Shown here: positions 25,001-30,449 of the stretch, piece after piece
Layout: every line of letters starts with the position of its first letter
Position numbering within the stretch: position 1 is the stretch's first letter
From: Holothuria scabra
Lineage: Eukaryota > Echinodermata > Holothuroidea > Aspidochirotida > Holothuriidae
NCBI GenBank assembly: GCA_037179385.1
Contig: CM074200.1
Coordinates: forward strand, 29,825,884 to 29,889,883
Length of the DNA stretch: 64,000 nt
Direction of reading: 5' to 3'
Notes under the pieces: generated by a model
What the model was told of the DNA's origin: nothing
Databases searched by the model: none
The model's input: only the letters and a program-made list of their open reading frames with translations
Made by a program: the position numbers and the translations under genes

Positions 25001-26794
25001 AGTACATACCCAGTGTAGCGAAAAAGTAACATTGGACTTGAAAAAATACTTTTTTGATTTTCACCTAAAACCTTTCAGTGCGGAAAAGACCTAATTATCC
25101 AATTCAATTGTTCAATAAAAGATTTAAGTAGCTGATTTCATTCGTCAAATATTACAAGTTTGGTGTAACATTATTTTCTTCCCATCATCCATAACTTTGT
25201 TAAACAGGTATTTTGGAATGATTCACACATTCGAATTGATGACACATTGTAATATTTTTTTTACTTAATAAAAATGATATGTATGTCGGTGATTTTTGTT
25301 GAGGAAAATACAGGGCTTTAACCTTTCAATGTTTCAAGCAGGCGTTTCAAATTGACTCCCTTCCATTTACATTGTATTGGGGGATTGTTAGTTCCATCCC
25401 TCCTGTGCGATAAGTCGATTTTTTAGTAAGGCTGTTCATAATAGCTTCATGTCACAGTTTATTTACAACTTGTATTCGTCTCGTTTCTCAAGTGTTCCAA
25501 TTGCACTGAGTAAGTCGAGTAAACTGTACCCAAACTTAAAAGAAAAACTGGCGTAGATGTTTTACAATCCCCCGTTATACTGTCTCCGATGCTAAACTTC
25601 ATTATTTTCACAAATTTATAAAATTTACATGAAGTCTTTGCTTGAATTACTCTGACCATGCTATATATGGCTATATCTCCTGAAGTATGATGAAAGGTAC
25701 TTGAAGGAGTGTGATTGGAGTAATTTGATAGTAAGATTTAGCTGTAATGAGTTTTTATTTCAGTCTAGGTGGACTGTTTCTGTCCTTTAATACCATTTAT
25801 TTAAGAAATTTAAAAAACCTACAGTATAAGAGTTGTTAGTTACTTACACATGTTAGGGAGTTTTGACTGAATTTATGTCCGTCAAAGCAGGGAGTTACAG
25901 CTCCATGTTCAAACTGTCATGAAACCCTTGCTCCTATTCTTACTCTATCAATAGGAACGCTTCCATCCTCTCGGCATCCGAAGGACACTTTTGGTATTTA
26001 TTATTGAAATATAACATCATCTAAAGCAGAGTTCCTAGTCCTTTAAATCAAAGGATGAAAACCTTTTGTTTATCAGTTTTTGCCCTTTGCAGAAGAAGAA
26101 ACTTAAAAGGTAATTTGCCCATATTGCACCACATTGCACTTAAGGATCCTCAAAGTTCACAATTTAATTTTTTAACAATTTGACTCGTTTTTTACTCATC
26201 AAAGCAGTGCACATAAGAATTTTACAGCTGACTTGCTTGGGATCCCTTTTATGACAACAGTTCATAAAGAGCGAAGTTCTGACAGCATTAGGTAATTGGT
26301 TTCATGAGAAAAATCAGACGCCGAAACTGGTGTTTCGAAACGACGGCTTAATGTCACAGTTTTCATACTATTTCTCTTTTAAGTATATCTTATATTATTT
26401 TATGGCTTAAATATTACATATCAATATAGAACAAATAGTAACCCATAGTACATTTTACAATTGAGGAGGAAAAACATTATCACGTGATTTGTAAGAGCCA
26501 TAAGTGAAACAGGACAGTCTACCATGCTACTTTAAGCTGAGGCCAACCACATCTAGCTGAGTTTGACTAGATATACCTAGTGACTCCTGACAAGGATATT
26601 TTTACATTGTTGCATTTGGCAAAACGTTTAAACTCAATTTTCATTTTTCGCTCATGTGGATTTAATAGAACAGACACAAAAACAGAAGGACGAACACTCA
26701 AATAATAATTTAACTAGAATTTACAGAATACCAAAAAAGAATTTAACCCACCTGAACTGGCTGCATAGAATTCCATTGCCAATATAAAGAGAAC
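504..26794 (-). CDS. Adhesion GPCR with C-type lectin domain and mucin stalk (split gene, 3' end outside window)
   Basis: This entry is the span of a multi-exon gene; the exons are listed separately. The order read on the minus strand is signal peptide, C-type lectin domain, Ser/Thr-rich stalk, GAIN-like helical region, GPS motif, TM1-TM4. About 2.5 kb of coding sequence (roughly 838 codons) was recovered in 21 exons. Codon phase agrees across three blocks: 26794-19403, 18659-8123 and 5967-504. Two gaps remain: the join between the 19.4 and 18.6 kb exons is out of phase, and the middle of the GAIN beta-sandwich (about 8.1-6.0 kb) was not found. In the adhesion GPCR family the GAIN domain cleaves itself at the GPS, and the new N-terminus of the 7TM part acts as a tethered agonist at the plasma membrane. 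The lectin domain would be the outermost, ligand-facing part. TM5-TM7 and the cytoplasmic tail must lie before position 1. The initiator exon upstream of 26794 was not found. The ligand is unknown. Confidence 0.85.
880..1262. repeat. Dispersed repeat copy, related to 32,862-33,218
   Basis: This stretch aligns by eye, in the same orientation and with gaps, to 32,862-33,218. Shared landmarks include CATACTAATGACAAAT / CATATACCAATGACAAAT, CACAAAACCGTTAC and a shared ATCAACTCAA near the right end. The other copy has terminal inverted repeats, so this is a decayed member of a TIR family in a receptor intron. Confidence 0.6.
1553..1807. mobile_element. Palindromic MITE with perfect 86-bp inverted arms
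   Basis: The left arm (1553-1638) and right arm (1722-1807) are exact reverse complements over 86 bases, separated by an 83-bp spacer. The outer end reads TA-CACTCTTAAAAAGTTGG, so a TA target duplication, as used by Tc1/mariner-type transposases, is possible. It has no coding capacity. The identity of the arms suggests a recent insertion or gene conversion. It lies in the receptor intron between the TM3 and TM4 exons. Confidence 0.85.
1930..2089 (-). CDS. Adhesion GPCR exon: TM3 and intracellular loop 2
   Basis: This 160-bp exon has a TTTTCAG acceptor at the 2090 side and a GTATGT donor below 1930. It encodes 53 codons. The core reads CRLAAIFLHYVYLAVFMWML followed by I-E-G-V-H-L-Y, the hallmark TM3 of adhesion and secretin GPCRs: a Cys that pairs with extracellular loop 2, then His-Tyr, then Trp-Met-Leu and Glu-Gly-Val. 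The end YYTVCGWG enters TM4. The exon starts in phase 0 and leaves one base, consistent with both neighbours. Confidence 0.93.
2760..3060. repeat. G-rich repeat fragment
   Basis: This is a GC-rich island in an AT-rich intron, with many GGGG runs and phrases such as GTGGCTACGCCAATGG that resemble the ends of the hAT-like elements elsewhere in the window. Open frames on both strands overlap here, which is what GC-rich non-coding sequence gives. I read it as a degraded transposon fragment. Confidence 0.45.
3285..3387 (-). CDS. Adhesion GPCR exon: intracellular loop 1 and TM2
   Basis: This 103-bp exon has a TATCACAG acceptor and a GTAAGTC donor. After one base that completes a Ser codon it encodes 34 residues, including HKHLVAALLIAQLLF, a standard TM2 of adhesion GPCRs. 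Basic loop residues (Ser-Leu-Lys-Ser-Asp-Arg) precede it and T-T-G-A-R-H-H-E follows. A longer open frame in another register covers the same bases but makes no sense as protein. Confidence 0.9.
3535..3680. repeat. Short inverted-motif repeat
   Basis: The stretch carries repeated TCACT / AGTGA and ATTCCACTC / GAGTGGAAT motifs in inverted arrangement, similar in style to the sequence at 9,330-9,470. It is probably a short TIR-type element in the receptor intron. Its ends could not be fixed. Confidence 0.35.
4447..4550 (-). CDS. Adhesion GPCR exon: TM1
   Basis: This 104-bp exon has an ATTATAG acceptor and a GTAAGA donor. It encodes 34 codons beginning I-D-E-K-H-E-A-A-L, then a hydrophobic helix ending ALLITLIVLVCL. 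Short polar linker plus helix, directly after the GPS exon, is the expected layout of TM1 behind the tethered-agonist segment. Entry phase is 0 and two bases are left over, matching the exons on both sides. Confidence 0.88.
5416..5542 (-). CDS. Adhesion GPCR exon: second half of the GPS motif
   Basis: This 127-bp exon completes the GPCR proteolysis site. It reads G-I-W-S-T-Y-G-C, then CSCNHTTNFAILIQ. The GPS family pattern is Cys-x2-Trp, Trp-Ser-x2-Gly-Cys, Cys-x-Cys-x-His-Leu/x-Thr/Ser-x-Phe-Ala. All four conserved cysteines are present when joined to the 5,882-5,967 exon. The residue before the cleavage position is Thr rather than the usual Leu (His-Thr|Thr), still followed by Thr, so autocleavage is plausible but untested. 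The acceptor (TTTTGAAAAG) is weak. The donor is GTAAAG. Confidence 0.93.
5882..5967 (-). CDS. Adhesion GPCR exon: first half of the GPS motif
   Basis: This 86-bp exon has an acceptor at AACAACAG and a GTAAGG donor. It reads D-R-R-K-V-Q-D-C-G-E-N-D-E-K-C-Y, then IQPFCVFWDTT. The C-V-F-W is the first conserved Cys and Trp of the GPS. Two bases left over combine with the first base of the 5,416-5,542 exon to give Ser. It enters in phase 0, and the exon that should precede it was not found. The surrounding TTTTCG/CGAAAA-rich DNA is otherwise non-coding. Confidence 0.85.
6258..6360. repeat. Long hairpin (about 49-bp arms)
   Basis: The left arm (about 6258-6306) and right arm (about 6312-6360) are reverse complements with about four mismatches, around a 5-base loop. 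The core of each arm includes AGCGCTACCAGCAC and AATAGCAGTACT. It could be a foldback MITE. If transcribed within the receptor intron it would fold into a long RNA hairpin. It is more GC-rich than its flanks. Confidence 0.75.
6470..7040. mobile_element. Diverged inverted-repeat element
   Basis: Sequence at about 6470-6615 is an imperfect reverse complement of about 6895-7040. For example, GAACAAATTTTTGTTTGATA on the left matches TATCAAACAAAAATTTGGTTC on the right, and the GAACATATTC/GAATATGTTT blocks also pair. A central unit of about 280 bp carries an 81-codon minus-strand open frame with no recognisable motif. It looks like an old foldback transposon within the receptor gene. Confidence 0.6.
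7210..7470. repeat. Dispersed repeat fragment with poly-C tracts
   Basis: This fragment contains GCGCCAACTGATGGTGGCGC and runs of nine or more C. The same core (GCGCCACCATnnGTTGGCGCgGAGCG on one strand or the other) recurs near 13,990, 27,205, 39,490, 39,730 and 43,200, so it belongs to the hAT-like family whose full copies are at 26,931 and 38,892. Confidence 0.6.
8123..8186 (-). CDS. Adhesion GPCR exon (probable): first strand of GAIN subdomain B
   Basis: This is a 64-bp exon with a CTATACAG acceptor and a GTAATT donor. It enters in phase 0 and leaves one base. It reads YFTLKNFPKISLEVQNN. An N-x-x-I-x-L-E-V stretch after the helical part is typical of GAIN subdomain B in latrophilin-type receptors. 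Support is the phase fit and this resemblance only. An earlier donor after ISLE is possible. Confidence 0.5.
8338..8416 (-). CDS. Adhesion GPCR exon: GAIN helical subdomain
   Basis: This 79-bp exon completes a Gly codon left by the 9,170 exon and reads Q-D-F-F-K-K-M, then LVTNILNFILNN and G-L-P-Y-Q-Q before a GTACGTG donor. The amphipathic L-x3-I-L-x2-I-L pattern continues the helices of GAIN subdomain A. The acceptor (CTTTTAAG) has a poor pyrimidine tract. An overlapping alternative acceptor at about 8,546 opens another short frame that would compete with this exon. Confidence 0.65.
9170..9233 (-). CDS. Adhesion GPCR exon: GAIN helical subdomain
   Basis: This 64-bp exon has a strong TTTTCAG acceptor and a GTAAGT donor. 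It starts with two bases and leaves two. It reads TDSIIDILTVFYETSEIGDF, a hydrophobic-periodic helix as found in GAIN subdomain A. Both borders match the phases of the exons at 9,849 and 8,338. Confidence 0.75.
9330..9475. repeat. Short TIR-like repeat
   Basis: This AT-rich unit has repeated ATTTACTCC / GAGTGTTAAATTCACTCC blocks and an outer CTTTTTAAGAGTG end of the kind seen at the ends of the MITE at 1,553-1,807. It is likely a decayed relative within a receptor intron. Its exact ends are uncertain. Confidence 0.4.
9849..9932 (-). CDS. Adhesion GPCR exon: GAIN N-terminal region
   Basis: This 84-bp exon has a TTCAATCAG acceptor, starts with two bases and leaves one (GTGGTT donor, with a later alternative at GTTTTT). 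It reads TTLVRQSADNFKGFSSSYSN, then D-L-E-D-Q-R-L. Phase agrees with the 10,628 exon before it and the 9,170 exon after it. The donor is weaker than average. Confidence 0.65.
10628..10724 (-). CDS. Adhesion GPCR exon: extracellular helical region
   Basis: This 97-bp exon has a CTCCTTCAAG acceptor and a GTAAGC donor, and enters in phase 0. It encodes 32 codons including NPAVFAEACNTLLEDFANKT, with two N-glycosylation sequons (N-K-T and N-A-T). One base is left over, which is completed by the next exon. The helix-like Leu/Phe spacing suits the GAIN A region. Confidence 0.75.
11071..11133 (-). CDS. Adhesion GPCR exon: extracellular helical region
   Basis: This 63-bp phase 0-0 exon lies between a CTGTCTAG acceptor and a GTGAGT donor. 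It reads NYLYLFNQLLASPSEYTFAL plus Ala. No motif is decisive, but it is a clean 21-codon exon that joins in frame to both neighbours and has the Leu-rich spacing of the GAIN A helices. Confidence 0.7.
12020..12169 (-). CDS. Adhesion GPCR exon: extracellular region
   Basis: This 150-bp exon is exactly 50 codons, phase 0-0, with a TCTCTACAG acceptor and a GTAAGA donor. It reads Q-I-L-L-N-G-T-L-D-D-V-I, then KTLCSAHVLQLEDWFEENTF and further acidic residues to D-V-Y-V-K. Two N-glycosylation sites (N-G-T, N-K-T) and one Cys are visible. This acidic, Leu-rich segment lies just before the GAIN-like helices. Confidence 0.78.
12518..12567 (-). CDS. Adhesion GPCR small exon
   Basis: This 50-bp exon has a TTGAACAG acceptor and a GTGATA donor. 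It reads EKDALEEICDGGLILE. Its two-base start completes a Lys codon begun by the 18,511 exon, and its end is in phase with the 12,020 exon. The single Cys may pair with the one in the next exon. Confidence 0.7.
13540..13725. repeat. Dispersed GC-rich repeat fragment
   Basis: This stretch contains three GGGCAAAA-type phrases (TTTCAGGGCAAAAGAC, AACAGGGCAAAATGC, TTTCAGGGCAAACACC). It abuts the hAT-like copy at 13,731. Two overlapping open frames here have no protein resemblance. It is probably a transposon fragment. Confidence 0.4.
13731..15240 (+). mobile_element. hAT-like non-autonomous element, 3'-truncated copy
   Basis: This copy starts with CAGTGGCGGAGCTAGG and aligns throughout by eye with 26,931-28,430, including the GCGCCACC..GTTGGCGCGGAGCGC core, the AAAACACTGAATG region and the TTGTCTTTTGCCA end region. 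It lacks the right terminal inverted repeat that the other copy has. No transposase frame is visible. It lies in a long intron of the receptor gene. Confidence 0.75.
15418..15640 (+). mobile_element. tRNA-derived SINE with ACTA/ACTG tail
   Basis: The head has pol III boxes: an A-box-like GTCAGAGCATCCGACG and a B-box AGTTCGACTCC. A unit-specific body (GTGGTCGGTCGAACTTAAACTAA) follows, then a tail of CTAA/CTGA tetranucleotides that runs straight into the microsatellite. Related copies are at 44,806, 30,250, 36,527, 50,690 and 60,100. Confidence 0.75.
15623..16087. repeat. Tetranucleotide microsatellite (ACTG)n-(ACTC)n-(ACTA)n
   Basis: This is an uninterrupted tetranucleotide array of about 465 bp. 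It is mainly GACT from about 15,640 to 15,924, then CACT units, then mixed CACT/AACT, then AACT to 16,087. The three blocks differ only at one base of the unit. It creates an artificial Ser-Val-Ser-Gln repeat frame on the minus strand, which is not a gene. It begins in the tail of the SINE at 15,418. Confidence 0.97.
16088..16245 (+). mobile_element. SINE 3' fragment
   Basis: The body part CATACACAATGGAGTCGGGA .. ACCATAACTGGAACAAGACC .. GGCTCGACTTTAACC matches the body of the SINEs at 15,418 and 44,806. The tRNA-like head is replaced by the microsatellite. It suggests the array lies between two SINE copies inserted near one another. Confidence 0.6.
16250..18500. other. Intron, nothing recognised
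   Basis: This is AT-rich sequence between stalk and GAIN exons of the receptor gene. Apart from a G run near 16,650 I saw no repeat, RNA gene or exon with convincing borders. The exons on either side (18,511 and 12,518) join in phase without needing one here. Confidence 0.5.
18511..18659 (-). CDS. Adhesion GPCR exon: Ser/Thr-rich stalk, distal part
   Basis: This 149-bp exon has a TACCTCACAG acceptor and a GTAAGT donor. After one base it reads KTTEKDITALSFTTASGDPD and further to S-T-T-T-K-E-D-Y-S-K, rich in Ser and Thr as expected of an O-glycosylated stalk. It joins in phase to the 12,518 exon. The exon at 19,403 ends one base out for a direct join, so either an exon is missing between them, one is alternative, or a border is misplaced. 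Confidence 0.65.
19085..19255. repeat. Dispersed repeat copy, related to 40,935-41,100
   Basis: TCTTTCAATTTCCTTG, the TACACT(A/G)AAT block and ATAGACCCCACTA (here) match TCTTTCAATTTCCTTG, TACACTGAATTG and ATGGACCCCACTA at 40,950-41,075 in the same orientation. The 154-codon minus-strand frame that overlaps here contains no known motif and is probably chance. Confidence 0.55.
19403..19462 (-). CDS. Adhesion GPCR exon: short Ser/Thr-rich stalk exon
   Basis: This 60-bp exon lies between an AATGGCAG acceptor and a GTGAGA donor. It reads TSLRTSTGDFMTSQSDATI. Its length is a multiple of three and it enters and leaves in the same phase, so it could be a cassette exon in the stalk. It joins in phase to the long stalk exon if that uses the weak donor near 19,824. 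Confidence 0.55.
19825..20412 (-). CDS. Adhesion GPCR exon: mucin-like Ser/Thr stalk
   Basis: This is a long exon of about 588 bp. The acceptor is AATCGCAG. It opens P-P-P-T-T-I-S-P-T-T-T and continues with imperfect repeats such as VETSTSELTSTPTLTS and TTTSKQTSTQVETSS. More than half of the residues are Ser or Thr, with few charges and no Cys. Such segments are densely O-glycosylated and hold a domain away from the membrane. The DNA shows a matching degenerate repeat around GTAGACGTC. The donor is uncertain: a weak GTTTTC at 19,824 keeps phase. The open frame itself runs to 19,793. A Val-rich frame on the opposite strand is a shadow. Confidence 0.8.
21166..21255 (-). CDS. Adhesion GPCR exon: C-terminal part of C-type lectin domain
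   Basis: This 90-bp exon has a TTCCGTTCAG acceptor. It reads NTECVLLVNNEWYDSICGAD, then A-Q-R-F-I-C-Q-S-R. This is the canonical end of a C-type lectin fold: Cys-Val-x-Leu, Trp-x-Asp-x2-Cys and Arg-Phe-Ile-Cys. The calcium-site W-N-D is W-Y-D here, so calcium-dependent sugar binding is uncertain. The donor is either GTCTGT after Arg (non-ideal) or GTACTT 18 bases on. Both leave one base and fit the stalk exon. Confidence 0.9.
21888..22612. mobile_element. hAT-like degenerate element, copy 1
   Basis: The left end GGCGTAGCCAG and the right end GCAGCTACGCACTG are recognisable versions of the CAGTGGCGTAGCT terminus. The interior matches 41,408-42,161 (CACCCAAATTTTCC, GCGCGAAGCGCG, a region on GAAATTTGAAAA(T/G)TTGGGGGA). 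It has no coding capacity and lies in the intron between two lectin exons. Confidence 0.6.
23217..23295 (-). CDS. Adhesion GPCR exon: central part of C-type lectin domain
   Basis: This 79-bp exon lies between an ATCCACAG acceptor and a GTGAGA donor. It reads LISGTYYWETSGAAVTYDKW, then A-P-S-A-Q. The W-E-T-S-G .. V-T-Y-x-x-W-A-P segment is the usual centre of the fold. No EPN or QPD sugar-specificity triplet is visible. Phases match both neighbouring lectin exons. Confidence 0.9.
23396..23640. repeat. Repeat fragment, related to 39,145-39,200
   Basis: GGATTTCTCTGAAGG and GTCATGCAGTATG match GGATTTCTCTGAAGG and GCCATGCAGTATG inside the nested hAT-like element at 39,138. A C-run and GTTACCCCC follow. 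It is a fragment of that family in an intron. Confidence 0.5.
24480..24605. repeat. Repeated intron block, related to 28,840-28,985
   Basis: CAGTACATGCTGTG, CTTGCTGCCAATC and AATTGAGAATTTCTGT recur in the same order and orientation at 28,855-28,960. Here the block lies just downstream (minus strand) of the first lectin exon. The second copy has no lectin exon beside it. Confidence 0.6.
24642..24847 (-). CDS. Adhesion GPCR exon: N-terminal part of C-type lectin domain
   Basis: This 206-bp exon has a CTTTGCAG acceptor and a GTAAAA donor. It begins V-D-T-C-G-T-S, has T-I-C-V-R-R-T-T-G-Y-Y and F-E-A-Q-E-A-C, and ends VEPNDDSTPLWIGL. The Cys pair, the A-x2-A-C helix and the closing Trp-Ile-Gly-Leu are diagnostic of C-type lectin-like domains. 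With the two following exons the domain has six cysteines, the long-form arrangement. The two-base start completes the codon left by the signal-peptide exon. Confidence 0.93.
26752..26794 (-). CDS. Adhesion GPCR exon: signal-peptide core
   Basis: This 43-bp exon lies between an ATCGTAG acceptor and a GTGGGT donor. It reads VLFILAMEFYAASS, a hydrophobic stretch ending in small residues, as at a signal-peptidase site, directly before the lectin domain. Phase matches the 24,642 exon. The ATG would come from an upstream exon that was not found. The internal Met is an unlikely start because it leaves too short a hydrophobic core. Confidence 0.65.
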
Positions 26795-26886
26795 CTACGA
26801 TGGAAAAAGAAGGACTTTCTTTTGTCGTATTAAATGCCTAGTAATCTTCTCAGCTCAAACAATTCCAATTCTCATAACCAACTTAC

Positions 26887-28748
26887 TTAACCCTTTACCG
26901 TTGTTTGGGTCCTTTTGGACCCATGCGGAGCAGTGGCGGAGCTAGGGGTTTCGGTCAGAGGGGCGAAAATGGTCTACAGGGGCGCTTCGAAGGAGTAAAT
27001 ACCCTGATCCTCCGCACGATCGAAGCCACGGCTTTTCAGATTTTCCATTATTTTGATTTTCACCTGGTAGAAGACTACTTTGACATTTCTCCTCAGCAAG
27101 TTGTTCTATTAAAACATGTTAAAATTTCTATCCATGGGCTTCCACTGAAGAAAATTCGGGGGGGGGGGGGGACTAAATTCTTGTAGGGGGAAAGCTCCGC
27201 GCCACCGTGAGTTGGCGCGGAGCGCAAGAAAATTTTGGCCCAAAATATGCAGCTCAGATCGATGGAAATGACATTTCTAAAGCCTATCTACCGCATATAA
27301 ATAGGGAAAACACTGAGTGAACTGTTAAGAAATATTGATGTTAATTTTTCTCCGTCTTTTCTTTATGTTTTCTTCGTTTTTTCAGGTATTTTATTTATTT
27401 TCCAGGGGAGGGAAAGCCCCCCCCCCCTTGCCCCTACCTGCGGACGCTCATGTTTCTATCCTACTCTTCCACATTCTAGTATGAAGGCAGTCATTACATT
27501 TTGTGTGTTATTGTCAGGTCTCAATTTAAGATTTTAATGTAATAATGGGCCACTCTTTGAAGGTAAAGATTAAACCTGCTAGAGCAAAATAGCAAGTAAT
27601 CCTATTGAGGCAAAAAGTTATGGAAATTAATCACCGTCAGGTGTACATTTTTGGCACCTGGAAATCAAGATAAGCACACGAAGAAAAATTAAATGAGGTA
27701 ATTTACATCATGCGACCACTCTGAAATAGCCATTTATTAAGTACATCAAAGGAAATAACCAAGACAAGAGGTCTGCTTGGCTCTCAGATACCAAATTCAT
27801 AATTAATAAAAGTCTCCTAAACTTAAGCTTTTTTGATGCAATGTTCTGGCATTTTAGACCTCGGAAGTACAGAAATAAGCATTTTCATAGAACTATTGTG
27901 CAGTGTCAGAAATAGCCATTTATTATCATATGATAATGGTCACTTGAAGGAAAGCAAAATGAAAATTACTCATAACAACTCTTAACTCATTACCACCATT
28001 ATAACAGTTCTATTTTATTTTAACCAGAATGTTCTCTTCAAATGATCTTGAAAAACGTCTTTTTATTGTCTATGTTGACATTTATCCCCGACAATAAGAG
28101 GGCTATTTGCGCTACAATTATTGCTGCGCCTTTTGCAACATCTTTTACCGGCCGGGAGGGTTGATTTAGTGTCAGTGTATTTTGTAAGCTTATAATCACG
28201 CTTGGTTTGGAAGCAATGAATTTAGCACAGCGACAACATTCATTAGTGCGTATAAAGCATGAAGATACGTTTGCGGCAAAACCTAACCCTATGTTACAGA
28301 AGATTACCCTTTTCATCAGAATGAAGTGCAGTTAGTACATTTATCGGTGGTTGTTTTAACATTTTGTTATCTGGGCCATAAAACAACGCTATTAAATTTT
28401 GTCTTTTGCCAAAAATGGTGCAAGAGTAAAGTATGTTGAAAACCCAAAAAGGGCGCCGACAGACGATTTTGGTCAGTCAGGGGTGGGGGCGACCGCCCCC
28501 CTGACCATATGGCAGCTCCGCCACTGATGCCGAGAGCTCGCTGTCGCCCATCTTTACTGTTTCACGCGGAGCTCGAAACTGCGAGTAGCTACCCGAAAAT
28601 TTGGCCACAACCACGAGAGAGACAATAGTTTAAGGTCACGAGGTCGTTGGCCTACGGAAGTCGATGCGGGGCGGGCTACGTCCGCTTTTCCGCCCACTCC
28701 CGAGGCGCGCAAATATGCCCCGATCGGAGCACAACGGTAAAGGGTTAA
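26887..28748. mobile_element. piggyBac-like MITE interrupted by a hAT-like element
   Basis: The outer ends are TTAA-CCCTTTACCGTTGT (26,887-26,904) and its reverse complement ACAACGGTAAAGGG-TTAA (28,731-28,748). TTAA target duplications and a CCC start point to the piggyBac superfamily. Without the inserted element and one copy of its target duplication only about 250 bp belongs to it, with no coding capacity. It lies about 90 bp upstream of the signal-peptide exon, in the presumed first intron of the receptor gene. Confidence 0.75.
26931..28526 (+). mobile_element. hAT-like non-autonomous element, full-length copy
   Basis: The element has terminal inverted repeats CAGTGGCGGAGCT .. AGCTCCGCCACTG, flanked by ATGCGGAG and ATGCCGAG, which match at seven of eight positions. 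An 8-bp target duplication with CAGTGGCG ends fits the hAT superfamily. Its 1,596 bp hold no transposase frame. The copy at 13,731-15,240 aligns along most of its length. A 92-codon minus-strand frame inside is conserved only as repeat sequence. Confidence 0.82.
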
Positions 28749-28839
28749 GTCCCCCCTGCAACTGTCTAAATATCATCCTTATGCACACCGGCTAATCTTA
28801 GTTTATTGCTTCAGACTGGAGTACAAGGCCCCGAATTTG

Positions 28840-28985
28840 TACACCAAACACTCACAGTACATGCTGTGTAAGATGGGCTACACTACTTTTCATTTTTTGA
28901 ACTTGCTGCCAATCTAAGAGCTGTGGCAATTGAGAATTTCTGTTGATTTAAACAAAAATTGTATTGGCGTGAGATTCTTACCGCC
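28840..28985. repeat. Second copy of intron block 24,480-24,605
   Basis: This stretch shares CAGTACATGCTGTG, CTTGCTGCCAATC and CAATTGAGAATTTCTGT with the first copy, plus an insertion of about 30 bases. There is no recognisable lectin coding sequence beside it. It may be a fragment of a duplicated lectin-exon region or simply a dispersed repeat. Confidence 0.5.
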
Positions 28986-30245
28986 ATGAAGCATTTTATT
29001 TAATTATGATTTCCATGTATGTCCTATATGCTAGATCCTTCGGAAGGAGGGGTGTGTGGCTATTTTGAGTGAGGTTATATAATATGTAGTCAATGATATC
29101 ATATCATATAATAACTATCAGTATACAGTAGCAGTATATGATAAAACGGATGTGCACATCTGCACTGTTAAAAATGCCCGTAAATTTACAGTAAAAACAG
29201 TAAAAAACAGTAAAAACAGAAACAATGAAATGCATAAGAATCCGTGCTGCAAATGCAGAAAGGATTCAATGTTTTCCTTTGTTTTGTTACTGCAATTTTA
29301 CAGGCGTTTTTAACAGAGTAGCTTCTCACAGGAGTACTTAGTGATCATCTCAACCTTTTTCTACCTTCAATTTCTTACTAGAAGCGAACCTGACTGGTTG
29401 ACAATCATTGATATCATTGATGCGCTATATATAAACTCTATCTTATGCGGCTGCTCACATATTAATTAAAAATGTATATTGCATCTAAAGTTTATTTATC
29501 ATCTAGCTGTGTGCATTGAATTACAACTCGAAAAGCAAATCAGAATTGATATAATAAAAACCCTCGCGTAAACTTGTACTGTAAATGTATAGTTACTGTT
29601 AGCAGAGCTTCAAGAATTCTTTTCAAAAAATAGCCATGTTTTCAGAACATGTGCTACATTTTGTTTTACCATTATAAGGATTCATTGATTAAATAAACTC
29701 TAGAATCTTTTTGATTTATGCCACAAAAATTAAGGTTATTCATATTCTAACTTACCAAGTGCAAAATTAAAGGAAATCCCATTGTTTTAAATCCAAAGAG
29801 CAATTTGCCTGAAATGTAAGTGAAAATACTTCAAAATATTAACAAAAGCTTCCCCTCTTTTTGACAGAAAAGTCTTCATAATTTTGTTTACTTTCAAGGG
29901 CATATTTTGCATTTTTTCCGTATCAATTTTGGGACCCATTTAATTTTCCAAAAGACTCTTCGTGTGGGTCAATATGGTTTAATTATCTCTTAAATCTCTC
30001 ACAGCTTTAAATGGCGAGAAAACAACGGCTAAATCTCCCTCAGTTTTCTCTCTTTATTTCTGTTTTAATTTAATTGTGGAGTTTGTTTCTCCTTCTGAAG
30101 ACTCTACCAAGCTTATCCATTCTGAAATCCTGACATTTGTTAATCTTAGTTTAAATCGGGTAATCATTTCGTCCTAAACTGATTTGAAACAACATCATTC
30201 CCATTAATTTCTACTTTAAGCATCAAAATTTTATATTTATCTACT
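28986..30245. other. Intergenic or first-intron sequence, nothing else recognised
   Basis: Apart from the TIR element at 29,165-29,316, this AT-rich stretch shows no exon with credible borders, no RNA gene and no other repeat. If the receptor's initiator exon lies here I could not recognise it. Confidence 0.4.
29165..29316. mobile_element. Small TIR element (MITE)
   Basis: The left end CTGTTAAAAATGCCCGTAAA and the right end, read on the other strand, CTGTTAAAAACGCCTGTAAA, match with two differences, and the pairing continues for about seven more bases. The unit is about 152 bp and non-coding. Confidence 0.75.
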
Positions 30246-30249
30246 GAAT

Positions 30250-30445
30250 TATTTAGTTAGTTAGTTGGTCAGAGCCAGCCACAGGCTTTTTCCAGCTGTG
30301 GCTCATTGTCTTGTTTCCCTACTTCATTGCGTATGCGGAGCATCACGCACAACGGCAGTAGGTTCCATTTTAGAGTCTTTGGTATGACTCGACCTGGGAA
30401 TCGAACCCAGGCCTTCCGCGTGAGAGACGGATGCTGTTAAAGATT
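30250..30445 (-). mobile_element. tRNA-derived SINE, minus strand
   Basis: On the minus strand the B-box GGTTCGATTCC is perfect (about 30,388-30,405). The body follows, and the TTAG repeats at 30,254-30,266 are the (CTAA)n tail. The phrase CCAGCTGTGGCTCATTGTCT is shared with the copy at 50,690. Confidence 0.75.
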
Positions 30446-30449
30446 GCAT

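Noticed and set aside
30388..30430. Possible tRNA gene on the minus strand
   Set aside because: The B-box is perfect, but the stems do not pair and the SINE body is attached.
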